Shown: positions 24,779 through 34,815 of the stretch, one piece after another
How positions within the stretch are numbered: position 1 is the stretch's first letter
Layout: each line of letters starts with the position of its first letter
From: Membranipora membranacea
Taxonomy: Eukaryota; Bryozoa; Gymnolaemata; Cheilostomatida; Membraniporidae
Assembly: GCA_914767715.1 (NCBI GenBank)
Contig: OU612074.1
Location: 3,177,501 to 3,241,500 of the forward strand
Direction of reading: 5' to 3'
DNA: 64,000 nt
Position numbers and translations under genes: made by a program
The notes under the pieces: model-generated
What the model saw: the letters and a program-made list of their open reading frames with translations, nothing else
Told to the model about the DNA's origin: nothing
Databases searched by the model: none

Positions 24779-26549
24779 TTACTTTGAAACAATAATCGGA
24801 AACGGGATCTTCGTCTTGGTGGTCACTGCTGTCTTGCAGACTCTTCCGCATCCGTCACTGCAGCAAAGTTCACCTGGTCCACACTCAGAGTCATTGAGGC
24901 AGTTAAAATCAGGTCTGAATAGACATATTTTTCCTGCTAGACCACTGCTAACTGGACATGTTCCTACTGGATTGGGGTCTAGAATATAAGACCAGGGTTA
25001 TTGTTTAGATTATGGTATATGCAGCTCTATTACGATGTCAGTTACAATTATACACCTGAGAACATCCAATCTATAGCAAATCTAAGCCAAAATGGCTTTG
25101 TACAAAGAGGCTCATTGAAGTGTAAAAATATAGTAATGAGGGTGAACTCTGAGCTTTTGATAGAAGCTGTGCGTACAACATAGTGGTATGTGATATGCGA
25201 TACCGGTAAAATCTGACTAAAATCACCTACTGCATGAACATATAGGACAGCCGAGCGAGTTTTTGCTGAATCCATAAGGGCAGGAGAGGCTACATAGGAC
25301 TGGTGAGCAGGTTGGCCTCCCTAAAAAAAAGATGAGACTAAGTCAAATGAGTCATGGAAAGATTGTAGCTTGTACCCGGCCCTTTGTAACAGCGAGTTAA
25401 GTTGTGAAATCGACCAAAACACAATTACTGTTTCAGTCAACATCATTGGAGATGACATTGCAATGCCTTGGCATGTTTTTTTTATGATATATTGTCAGTG
25501 TGTGCCTGAATATTCACCATGCCAATAATGCCAGAAGTCTTCAGAATAAGTTGGCACTTATGAACAAAATTCCAACTATCCAGGAGGTTTTGTTCAAACC
25601 ACCATCCAAAGCAACATTTAGTGATATGAAGGAAATAAGGATATGGTGACATTTAATTGTCATGACAATGTTCATCATTTTATAATCAATCCAAATTATC
25701 AGAGATGACACAACACTGTATCACTGCAGATAAGGAAATCATATGACACAGCGTCACCCCCAATGGTATCTGGATTGTGTTTAACGATCACATTAAACCT
25801 TATATTATCTTCAAAGAATCCAGTGCCATCATAAAGAGGGGAAATGTCTATTTGGTGAAACGGGCTTCAACATCATGAAAATCGTTTTTATGATTGCAAT
25901 GTTAGAAATTTAATGCAGCACACTACAATAATTATTTACCATTGTGCAGAACCAAGCAGATATCAAGCATCTTGTATAAACATACTAACCATGTAATGGA
26001 ATAATTGTGAAGAACCTCTGACAATTAAATGCAATAAATGTTTTGGAATAACTACCATAACTTAATAATGTCCTTCAAATTTACATGTTCTCAATATTTG
26101 TGATGTTTGGTATACTTACAAGATGTTGGTATTCCTGGTTTGGCAACACCTAAAAGAAAAAGAGACATCATGTTTTATTGCTTTACAACTTTGAATAGTT
26201 TAACAGTTGTGTACAGAAACCCGGATAGCTTAGACAATAGAAGAAAGCAACATTATTAAGATCCCTTTCTTCGAAAGAAGAGTAGCCAGCAACGGCCGGC
26301 AAGGGAATAGGGCATCTACCCAACACAAACCATCTGCGCTTAAGGGGGCCCGTTAAATAGGGCAGTCAAATAAGTCCTAGTATCTATAAAATAACGATTA
26401 TCCTGTTATAACCAAGTAACAAACTAGCAAAAATATTCTGATAATACAATCAAGCATCAAATGGTATGGGTAAAAAAATATAACTCACTCAAGGCAGAAG
26501 CAGCAACGAGGACACAAAGAAGTGTCAGGCAAACGAAAGGTCCCTTCAT
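24779..26549 (-). CDS. Secreted antistasin-WAP protease inhibitor D
   Basis: Four exons: 26489-26549, 26120-26149, 25231-25320 and 24779-24978, all phase 1, giving 126 residues. The signal peptide is MKGPFVCLTLLCVLVAASA. The 30-nt exon adds a short linker (VAKPGIPTS). The antistasin exon reads C-x4-C-x3-C-x10-C-x2-C-x-C. The WAP exon has eight cysteines and the typical LNDSECGPGELCCSDGCG core. The tail is basic and hydrophobic (TKTKIPFPIIVSK). All introns are GT-AG with strong sites. It belongs with F and the broken E in one subfamily. Probably an extracellular protease inhibitor; the target is unknown. Confidence 0.87.
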
Positions 26550-26629
26550 CTTAGTCTGTCTTACTGTTGTAGGTTGATTGTCTTGTTGATGCTGTCTGTG
26601 ATGAATGATACCGCCTAAAATTGATAGCC

Positions 26630-26680
26630 TTATATATCTAGATCACACAAGTACGATGTGATTTGTGTTGCCATGGTTAT
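26630..26680 (-). promoter_or_regulatory. Promoter of gene D: TATA box and X-box
   Basis: TATATAAG on the minus strand at 26630-26637, about 80 bp before the ATG, and GTTGCCATGGTTAT at 26667-26680, whose reverse ATAACCATGGCAAC fits the RFX X-box consensus. The TTGTGTGATC segment between them is shared with A and F. Confidence 0.65.
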
Positions 26681-27345
26681 CTATACCCATTTGCCAGCCA
26701 ACTTTCAGGATCTGATAATTATGATTGATGCCAGATTGAATGTGGCATAAAAGGAACAAGTTGATTACGGGGTTAACTGAACCACTGTCTGCTGTGATTT
26801 GCCCCATCGCATATCCACTGAAGCCAGTGATCTCTGCACTGACCTTATATGCCCATCCATCACAAATTCACACATTACCAAATTGTTGTCGGTCAGGTAC
26901 TTGCTTTTCAACCAATGCCGGCATTCAGATTTGCGTATCCATTTAATACAATCCAGCATCACCACTTTCATTATCTAATAATAACACACAATTTCCTGTT
27001 TTCCCCAGTCAGGAAAATTTTTTACTACTTGCCAGCCTAAATCATGGCAATAACAATGATTATGTACATTCAGATCTCACCATGGCACTGCTATAACCCT
27101 GCTATCTTATCAGAGTGAAACATTACTTTTTCATGGATGATGCATCACTGGTAGCAATTGCAACTCACTGTCGATTTATCAAAATAGATACCTGCAAGGA
27201 AATGTATGCATCTCATTTAGAGATTGTATTAATCTGCTTGACTGCCCCCTCTAAACAATTTATGTTTGGTAGGTTACAAGAATAATCAGTAGTTCTTGTT
27301 TAATGACTCTTCATTTGATTGGACGATCAAATGCTTGGCAAGGTT

Positions 27346-27490
27346 ATCGGTCAAAATGCCACTACCCATAAGGCCGCCGGTCAAAATACCACTAGTCATA
27401 AGGATGCTGGACAAAAGGCCACTAGTCATAAGGCCACTGTCCAAAAAGACACTGTCCAAGAAGCCACTTTCCAAAAAGCCACTGGTTAAA
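27346..27490. repeat. 15-bp-period minisatellite
   Basis: About ten diverged 15-base units (such as GTCATAAGGCCACTG). Because the period is a multiple of three, both strands stay open; the minus strand reads pentapeptide-like units such as SGLMT and SGILT. No start context, splice site or homology supports a gene. Confidence 0.75.
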
Positions 27491-27761
27491 AGGTTTTGCT
27501 TGTAAATTTAGGAGAAGGCCACTCGTGCTTTATGTTTATATATTCTGTGAAAGACTCTGGTCTTCCTGAAGCTATTAAATTGGTGAGTTTAGCTGAGATG
27601 ACTTCAGGGCCAACAGGATTGCAAGCATGTGTACTATGAAAGTGAAGTTTGTTGTGTTTTCCTTCTCGCAATTCGCATTCCTGTTTACCTAAGAAAGCTG
27701 ACGCTACAATGTCTGCCTAAAGTAAAAATACATTATTTGCAATACTCATTGATTTACTTTG

Positions 27762-29477
27762 TATGTATGTATGTATGTATATATTTGTATCAATTCTCAT
27801 GATAAAATCAATGTTTTTCTTGTGCTCTGTGAATAAAAATAAAGTTATAAAAATTATAATAAAACATTGACTAGATTTATAATAAATGAATCAAGCTATT
27901 CGATTGAGCAGTTTTACACATAATGAGCGAAAACAGTATTTACGGCAGTTTACACGGTAGGCTGGCACTCTGTATCTACCAGATGGGAGTTGTTCTAGCG
28001 TTATGACGGTGTCTTTGCCCGAAGCGAACATTCTCAGGCATTTAGTTTTGAAGAATTTATCGAATATATCGTCTATGGTTGTAACTTCAAGCCTGCCTTT
28101 GCTTAGTCTACGTGCTGTGTTGATGAGGTGATTGTACTGGTTCTTAATATCAGAAGTGAGGTGTCCGTATATAATACATAGGTGATATTGTAGGACACTT
28201 TCGAGAAATGAGGTGTATGCCAGCTTAATGGTAGTTGTCTTGACATTCATAAAGGCTAGCTGCTTCATGATGAATAGTCGTTTGTTAGCTTTGCTGATGA
28301 TGTTTTTGGTGTTCGTATTGAAGTTAAGCTTATGATTGAGTGTGGTGCCAAGATATTTGTTTTCATCTACTCGTTCGATGGCGGAGTTGTTGATCATGAT
28401 GGGTGGAGGGTCAGGATCATCGCGTAGATTACAGAAAACAAGCTCTTTGGTTTTCTTTGTGTTGATGAGCAGACTGTTTCTTGTGCACCAGGATCTGATA
28501 TTATTGATTTCAACTTGCAGTGATGATGGTGATTTTGGCGAGATGAATTCTAATATCACAGTGTCATCGGCGTATTTTATGATGGTGTGATCATCGCTTA
28601 CTGCCATGTCGTCTACGTAAATTGAGAAGAGGATGGGACTGAGGACACATCCCTGAGGGCATCCAGTTGATGTTATGATGCTGTTAGATAGAGTATTACC
28701 TACTTTCACTCGCTGTGTACGTGATGACAGAAAGTTATATGACCAGGATACGATGTTGGGGTTTACTTTATGAGATGACATCTTTTGGACTAAGGTGTTA
28801 CTGTTGATTGTATTAAAAGCACTGCTAAAGTCAATGAAAATCGAGCGTACATAATTCTTTGCAGAGCTATCGAGATGATTAGTGATTTTGTCAAGTAACA
28901 ACAATAGTGCATCGTCTGTACTGCTGTTACGTTTATAGGCAAACTGGTTACTATCGGCAATGTGAGCACTGATGTGGGGCGCTACAAGTTTCTCAAGACA
29001 CTTAGCGAGGATTGGTGTCAGGGCGATGGGCCTAATGTCTTTAGGTTCTGTTGCGCCTTTCAGTTTAGGTAAAGGCACTATAATGGCAGCTTTCCAAATA
29101 TCGGGCACAGTGGCACTTTGTAGCGAGATATTGAACAAAGTACACATAGGAGCAGCCATACAATCTGCTAGTGTTCTTATCATCCGTGCCGATATTCTAT
29201 CAGGGCCACTACTTTTACCAACGTTTACGTTCCTGAACACATTGTACACATCACTGATAGTAAAAAATTCAATATTAGGATCTACAGAAGGCAGATCAGG
29301 TATTATCACAGAATCAGTCTCATATCTAGCAAAAAAAGTATTCAAGGTATTGACGTTCACAGAGCACTCAGCACGATTATCATTCAATTTAAGCAGAGAT
29401 TTCAAATTAGCCCAAGCGGTCTTACTATCTGTTTGGAACTTCACGTCTACTTGATTGGCTAACGTTCGCTTGGCATA
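27762..29477 (-). mobile_element. 5'-truncated CR1/Rex1-like non-LTR retrotransposon
   Basis: An insertion of about 1.7 kb splits the last exon of gene E. The upstream junction at about 29477 follows the codons for IPFPIV. The downstream junction at 27762 is followed by the remaining AAG TAA of the host exon. Only the reverse transcriptase part and a 130-bp 3' UTR are present, ending in a CATA-repeat tail, which is typical of 5'-truncated target-primed integration. A clear target-site duplication was not identified. Confidence 0.85.
27891..29477 (-). CDS. Reverse transcriptase domain of the retrotransposon
   Basis: About 527 uninterrupted codons encode a non-LTR reverse transcriptase without the upstream endonuclease. 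Key motifs in order: GKSSGPDRIS, FIDFSSAFNTI (catalytic Asp of motif A), STGCPQGCVLSPILFS, YADD (catalytic pair, coordinates near 28565), then the KYLGTTLNHKL and LPSGRYRVP regions near the C terminus. Motif wording fits the CR1/Rex1 group better than Jockey or RTE. The frame has no stops, so the insertion is fairly recent. Upstream of 29477 the same open frame runs by chance through the WAP exon in a wrong frame. It lacks its own start, so it is probably not expressed. Confidence 0.85.
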   Translation of the reverse strand, partial: YAKRTLANQVDVKFQTDSKTAWANLKSLLKLNDNRAECSVNVNTLNTFFARYETDSVIIPDLPSVDPNIEFFTISDVYNVFRNVNVGKSSGPDRISARMIRTLADCMAAPMCTLFNISLQSATVPDIWKAAIIVPLPKLKGATEPKDIRPIALTPILAKCLEKLVAPHISAHIADSNQFAYKRNSSTDDALLLLLDKITNHLDSSAKNYVRSIFIDFSSAFNTINSNTLVQKMSSHKVNPNIVSWSYNFLSSRTQRVKVGNTLSNSIITSTGCPQGCVLSPILFSIYVDDMAVSDDHTIIKYADDTVILEFISPKSPSSLQVEINNIRSWCTRNSLLINTKKTKELVFCNLRDDPDPPPIMINNSAIERVDENKYLGTTLNHKLNFNTNTKNIISKANKRLFIMKQLAFMNVKTTTIKLAYTSFLESVLQYHLCIIYGHLTSDIKNQYNHLINTARRLSKGRLEVTTIDDIFDKFFKTKCLRMFASGKDTVITLEQLPSGRYRVPAYRVNCRKYCFRSLCVKLLNRIA

Positions 29478-30999
29478 CAATTGGAAACGGGATCTTTGTC
29501 TTGGTGAACACCGCTGTCTTGCACACTTTTTCGCATCCTTCACAGCAGCAAAGTTTACCTGGTCCACACTCTGAGTCACTGAGGCAGTTAACACCTGGTC
29601 TGAATACACATATCCCTGGGAGACCGCTACTTACTTGAACACTTCCTGCCGCTGTGGGTGTGGGGTCTGGAAAAAAAACGAGGTATATTAGCTTTGTACA
29701 CAGAGGCTCTTTTGAAGTGTACAATAGTAATAGGGCTGGATTCTGAACTCAAATTTGACAGGCAAGGGATATAGAACCGGTGTGTACGACATAGCGCTTT
29801 CTGATATATGATACCGGTAAAACCTGATTGACGTCACTTACTGCATGAACATATGTTACAGCCGAGATAGTTTTTTCTGAAGGGCAGTAGCGGCGACATT
29901 GGACTCTTGAACAGGGTGGTCTCCCTAAAACAAAAATGAATGATGACTGTAGCGATGAGTGCATTGAGTTGAGTTGATCCAAAATATCGGAGATGACCCA
30001 ATCTTGTGTCACTGCAGATAAGGAAATCATATTCCCAATGATCCCTGAATCATTGGAGATGCTTAAGATTATTGTCCGAAAACCGTGTGCCCTCATGCAG
30101 ATGGGAATTATTGGTGCGAAGGGCTACCATCTCATGAACAACATTTTTATACATGCAATGATAGGAAAGTAATGCAGGACACAACAATAACTATGTACCC
30201 ACTGATTTTTAATACATTATTATTATTATTCATGTATTATTTTATTATAAATCAGTGTATGTAACATTTTACTCGACTGAGCATAAAGCAAATACTTATG
30301 TATACATACAAACCATGTAAGGGAATCATTTTTATGACCAACGACAACCACGATAGCAAAAAAATGTCCATTTATGATTCCACAATATTTGTGATGATAG
30401 ATTTGGTATATTTACAATATGATGGTAATCCTGGTTTGGGCAATACCTAAAAGAAAAAGATACATCTTGTTTGAGTGTTTTATAACTTTGGATAATAGAG
30501 GATAGCACCAATATATATTATATGGATGAGGGAACATATCTGACCCTGAACAAGCGCATGGGTATTTATCTATGGTTGCAGTAACACTTTGATTGGTCCA
30601 CAGGTTCAGAATCGGAAATAGCTGACCCTTGTAAACCTTTGTCTAGCAGCTTGCCAGCGTTTTTGAAGGTTGTTACTGGGATGTCAATCAATGCATAATA
30701 GCCACGCTAGCTAGCATCAAATGATACGGTTACCAAAATATAACTCACTCAATGCAGAAGCAGCATCAAGGACACAAAGAAGTCTCAGACAAACTAAAGA
30801 TCCCTTCATCTTAGTCTGTCTTACTGTTTTACTTTGGTTGGCTTGTCGATGATGTCTATGATGAATGATATCACCTAAAATTGATGTCCTTCATATAGCT
30901 GACAAATTTAATTGTGGCCGGCATAAGTATTTACTTTTCAACAAATGCCAATATTCAGATTTTAGTGACCATTCAATACAATCCGGAATCACCGCATTC

Positions 31000-31640
31000 A
31001 TTACCTCGGAAATATCCTAAAATCGTATTTCTGGCTACACCCTAATTACAAATGACAAAAACATTCCTCTGAGAGTCTACCTTTTCAAGAGTTCCTCTCC
31101 TTCTGGTCATTCCTGGCTATGCTAGCTTGATGGAGAAACATGTAGATCAGTTATGTAAGACCAGATGTAATAATATCACTCACTTTCCTGTTCTTTTGCA
31201 ATCAAGAAAACTCTTTACCTGCCCATCAGATGCCTTGCCAACCTAAACCATGGCTTTGAAAACTGTCATGTATACATTTAGATCTTAGCATGGCACTGTG
31301 ACCCTGTTATTTCAGAATGAAGTGTTGCTTTTCCATGACCAATGCACTACCAGTAAGTATTGCAACTCACTATTCCTTTCAAAATATAGATGGCTGCAAG
31401 GATATGCATGCATATCATTAAGAAAAAGATTGTGTTCATTCGCTTGACTGTGTCCTTTAAAATGATGGGTAGGTTACAATGAAAACCATAAGTTCGAAAA
31501 ATTCTTGTTAAATGACTGTTCATCAGGTTACATGGTTTGCCAGTCTGTGAAAACACTTTGTAAATCTGTTTATGCTCGTTCAACGAAAACCGCTCGCTCA
31601 ACTTCATATACACTACACTACATTATGGACATGTGCAGAT
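31000..31640. repeat. Gene-E upstream region, paralogous to gene-D upstream
   Basis: No exon seen. About 30940-31560 aligns with about 26900-27340, upstream of gene D, and partly with 37550-37640 upstream of F. D, E and F thus arose by tandem duplication of gene plus flank. Confidence 0.55.
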
Positions 31641-31657
31641 AATAAATTTTTTGCTGC

Positions 31658-31880
31658 ATACCTGAGAGAGAGATTATTTTATTGCTTGTCATCAATGATG
31701 AACCAAAATTATAGTGACTGTAAGAAGGCTTTATCATTTAGGAGTCTGATACTAAAAGGTATGAAACTGTTAAAAAAACGAGTTGTGCGGCACTTAGCTG
31801 ATAAAAATGTTTACCTACCTGGAACAAAATGTTTGTTAAAAATATGGTCTTTGTCATTAATAAAGTTTACTGCATGAGGT
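31658..31880. repeat. Dispersed repeat, copy 1
   Basis: About 220 bp that recurs in the same orientation at 63745-63960 with roughly 90% identity, including GAGTTGTGCGGCACTTAGCT. No domain or terminal structure was recognised. Confidence 0.8.
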
Positions 31881-31899
31881 AGAAAAAGGAGAAAATAAT

Positions 31900-33700
31900 C
31901 GAGATCTCTCCTTTGCCGTGCAAGAGTTAAACCAAACTTCTGAAATATATAATTGTTGTCACATGTGTTTTTCGATTCAATGATTCTCAAGGTAGTAAAA
32001 TGATAGTTGCACAATGTCAAGCCTCGCATAACAGTACTGAAAGCATATATAGACAACAGTGTTGCTTGTATTCAAAAGGTTGGGCTGTTACCTCCTGTAC
32101 AGTGGTGGAATCTATTGTTTACTAATTTGTCACAGTCATACAGTCATTGGACAAGGAAATGTATGTTATTTATATATCGATAAAATGTTTATAAAAACTA
32201 CCTTATAAGCCGAGGTCAAACAGGATGAATGTGTCAATCACTTGGTGAATATTCAGGACAGTCCTTAAATACCAAGTGTCAGTCAGGTGTTGTGGCCACT
32301 CTTATTGGCTGATGATTTCCTGCCCAGAAATTGGCTCGGTACTAACTGCTTGTAATAGCATAGAGTTCACATATTTGTTGAGCTGAAAATAGATATCAGG
32401 TTAACCAAGATATCATATCTTCATTAATTTCCCATATGCCGGCATTTTGCTAAGTCCGGTGACACTCTGAGCTCATGTATCAGATAAGTATAGATGTTAT
32501 GATAGAGAAAATCACCGATAATACTCAATATTGACCAGAGTTTTGTTTAGGTAGTTTAGGGTTGCAACCCTCATCACTGTTGTAAGGTATCCACAAGATA
32601 CAAAGGGTGGACTGGATCCCAGTCCACTTGTTTGTTCTTGTTCGATGTACAAGGACGGTTCGGGAGAATGGTTATGCTGGGCGAGCATGGTCAAATTACC
32701 CACTTTTGATAGCTCACTAAAACTTTCTTTCATCTGCTGACTGTGTCAAAGACAAACTACGATGTACAACTAGGTAATATTGGATGAACAGAAGCTATTG
32801 AAGGACAGGCATTGGCAGATAGTATGTAATGTTGGAGTGGCTGGTTATCATTTTATGTGTTTGGCAGACAGTCAGGAACTTTTATGACAAGATCCTACCC
32901 GGGCAGGTATAAATTAGTCTGGACGCACGCATGGACATAAAGTTGTCTTAGAAGAGCAAAGCTTACGAAGGAGGAACAGTTTTTGGTGTGCTTCAAATAT
33001 CTAACATTTACCCACCCTCTCTTATTTATGCAGACTCCCGCTTCAGTTATCCAATTAACTAACCCTCAAACTAGCCTTGGTCCCCTGATGTCTGTATCTG
33101 ACAATACTTCATTGTATTTACATCTGTCAATAACACAGTGTTCTCTCTGGTAATAATTGAATGAAACAAATTTTTATAACATTAATTGAATGTCACGTTA
33201 TACAGGGTAGGCCTGCAGTAACTTGGCATCTATGAACAGGGTATCCTTTGGGTTATGTCATTGACTTATGAATGATGAACCATTTCAATTCGATTTTGGT
33301 TTGGTTTCAGTAGGCTATATTAAGGTAATGTCAAAGACCGATCCGAATATCATCATATCATAAATCGTTGGAAAGCTGCCGAGCTACTGAAAATGAATAG
33401 CTGAACCAAAACTTGATTCGATGACGTTGTGTCATTTTAGGGAGGAAAGGAGGCAGAAAACGCTCTTTTTGTCCAACATTCGGATAGCCATAATATTAAC
33501 ATGCAGCTTGTAGGAAGCACATTGTAAAATATTGATGTAATCTAAAATGTCCCAAAGTGGGCACCCATGTCAAATCATCACAGTTATTTTGTTCTGCGAT
33601 TTAAAAGCATAATGCATCTAGAAACCATGTGGGTTAAAAATTGCAAGGTTGTCTTTGTCGAAAGACTGAGAAATACAGGTGCCTTATGGGCGTGGCCGCC
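31900..33700. other. Intergenic, no gene seen
   Basis: No exon was recognised. A short inverted fragment of the inhibitor upstream region lies near 32095-32150. Confidence 0.4.
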
Positions 33701-33749
33701 ATTTTCAGCAAACACTTGGGGTATCAATTTGGTCTATTAGGTGATAGAC

Positions 33750-33835
33750 TGCAGCGGGATTTGAACCTGAGACCTCCAACGCTTGCGCATCAGAGGGCAG
33801 GCGCTCTAACCAACTGAGCTACCTAGCACCTGAGC
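33750..33835 (-). mobile_element. tRNA-derived SINE head
   Basis: The minus strand reads GGTAGCTCAGTTGGTTAGAG (Pol III A box and D arm) and, about 40 nt later, GGTTCAAATCCC (B box). The acceptor and anticodon stems do not pair, and the T stem has mismatches, so it is a tRNA-like SINE head rather than a working tRNA. The body seems to continue toward lower coordinates (about 33660-33750). Confidence 0.65.
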
Positions 33836-34815
33836 ACTCTTTTTGTAACATCGATGGATTTAAATGAAGAAATGAGCACAGGTATAGCAATAGCTGTCAT
33901 ATTTGTTCGGTACTTTACAGCTGATATTCTGTTTTCAAGCTATCATATATCACTGGTTAAGCGGTATGGGCTGAGTTATCCACCTCATCTAGATGTGTTA
34001 CCATTCCAATATTGCAGTATTCATTGATAACACTCTGCAATAGACTTTTTCACTACACAATGTCTGATCTAGTGTTGCGTTGTTGCGTGGTTTTTCTATG
34101 TTAGGATCTATAGAGCTCAGCTACATGTGATGTATATTTTCATGGGATAACTTAGTGAGTGGATTTATTTATGCTGATCATGGTTGAAAAACCTATATTA
34201 AAACCAGGAAACCCTAGTCGCTGTTGGCTCATGCTCATTGCCGTCATAGATTTATTTGTGAGCAATGCTATTGCTTCATTTGTTATCTTGTGTTTCTGAA
34301 TGCCATAATTTTTTGTTGTAATATCAACCCTATCTGAGGGAAAGTCCAATTAATCAGCTGACCATTCCCTCGAAAAAATCTCATGTAGAAACATGAATAG
34401 AAGGTGATGATTTTTGCAAACTTTTTTGAATATCTATTTTGAAAATGTGAGATAATTTGTTTTGAGAGCATCTGTCAACAAATTGAACCGCTAACTTATG
34501 TTTCATTTCGTTTGTTGAGGCTCTGCTCTAGACATAGCTGTTAGGGTAAAAAATTTAGCTTGTATAAAATCAAGGTCAATACATTACAACTATAGTATTG
34601 CAAATGCGTCAAATATGAGGGCAACCTGATGCTCACAACTTTTGCATTCAGAGAAAGAGAGGAAAGAGGTGTTCATTAGCTCGGATGTATTTTTCTTCTA
34701 AAAATCTTTGGTGAGAGTGAACAGCTATGTGGTATGTCATGAATAACATAGACTTTCATAAGCATTTTGCAATATAATTTGTTTATGATAATTAATACTA
34801 AAGAAGAACATAATT

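Larger units (their letters stand above)
27754..30809 (-). pseudogene. Antistasin-WAP gene E, disrupted
   Basis: Exons align with D and F: signal 30749-30809, small exon 30416-30446, antistasin 29842-29924, WAP about 29478-29666 plus the final AAG TAA at 27754-27759. The small exon has one extra base (31 nt) and the antistasin exon lacks seven, so the frame is lost between them and regained afterwards; the first four antistasin cysteines disappear while CNICSC is restored. The WAP domain has lost its first cysteine and gained an extra one (CCCEG). The retrotransposon separates the stop codon from the body. The promoter TATA is weakened (TATATGAA) and the X-box is missing. Reading through the insertion would give a product ending about 13 residues into it. 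Confidence 0.8.

Noticed and set aside
28972-29454. 160-codon plus-strand open frame
   Set aside because: It is the antisense of the reverse transcriptase coding region.
29478-29609. Upstream extension of the reverse transcriptase frame
   Set aside because: This part is the WAP exon of gene E read in a wrong frame; it joins the RT frame by chance.
33750-33835. Functional tRNA gene
   Set aside because: The acceptor, anticodon and T stems do not pair properly; only the Pol III boxes are preserved, as in a SINE.
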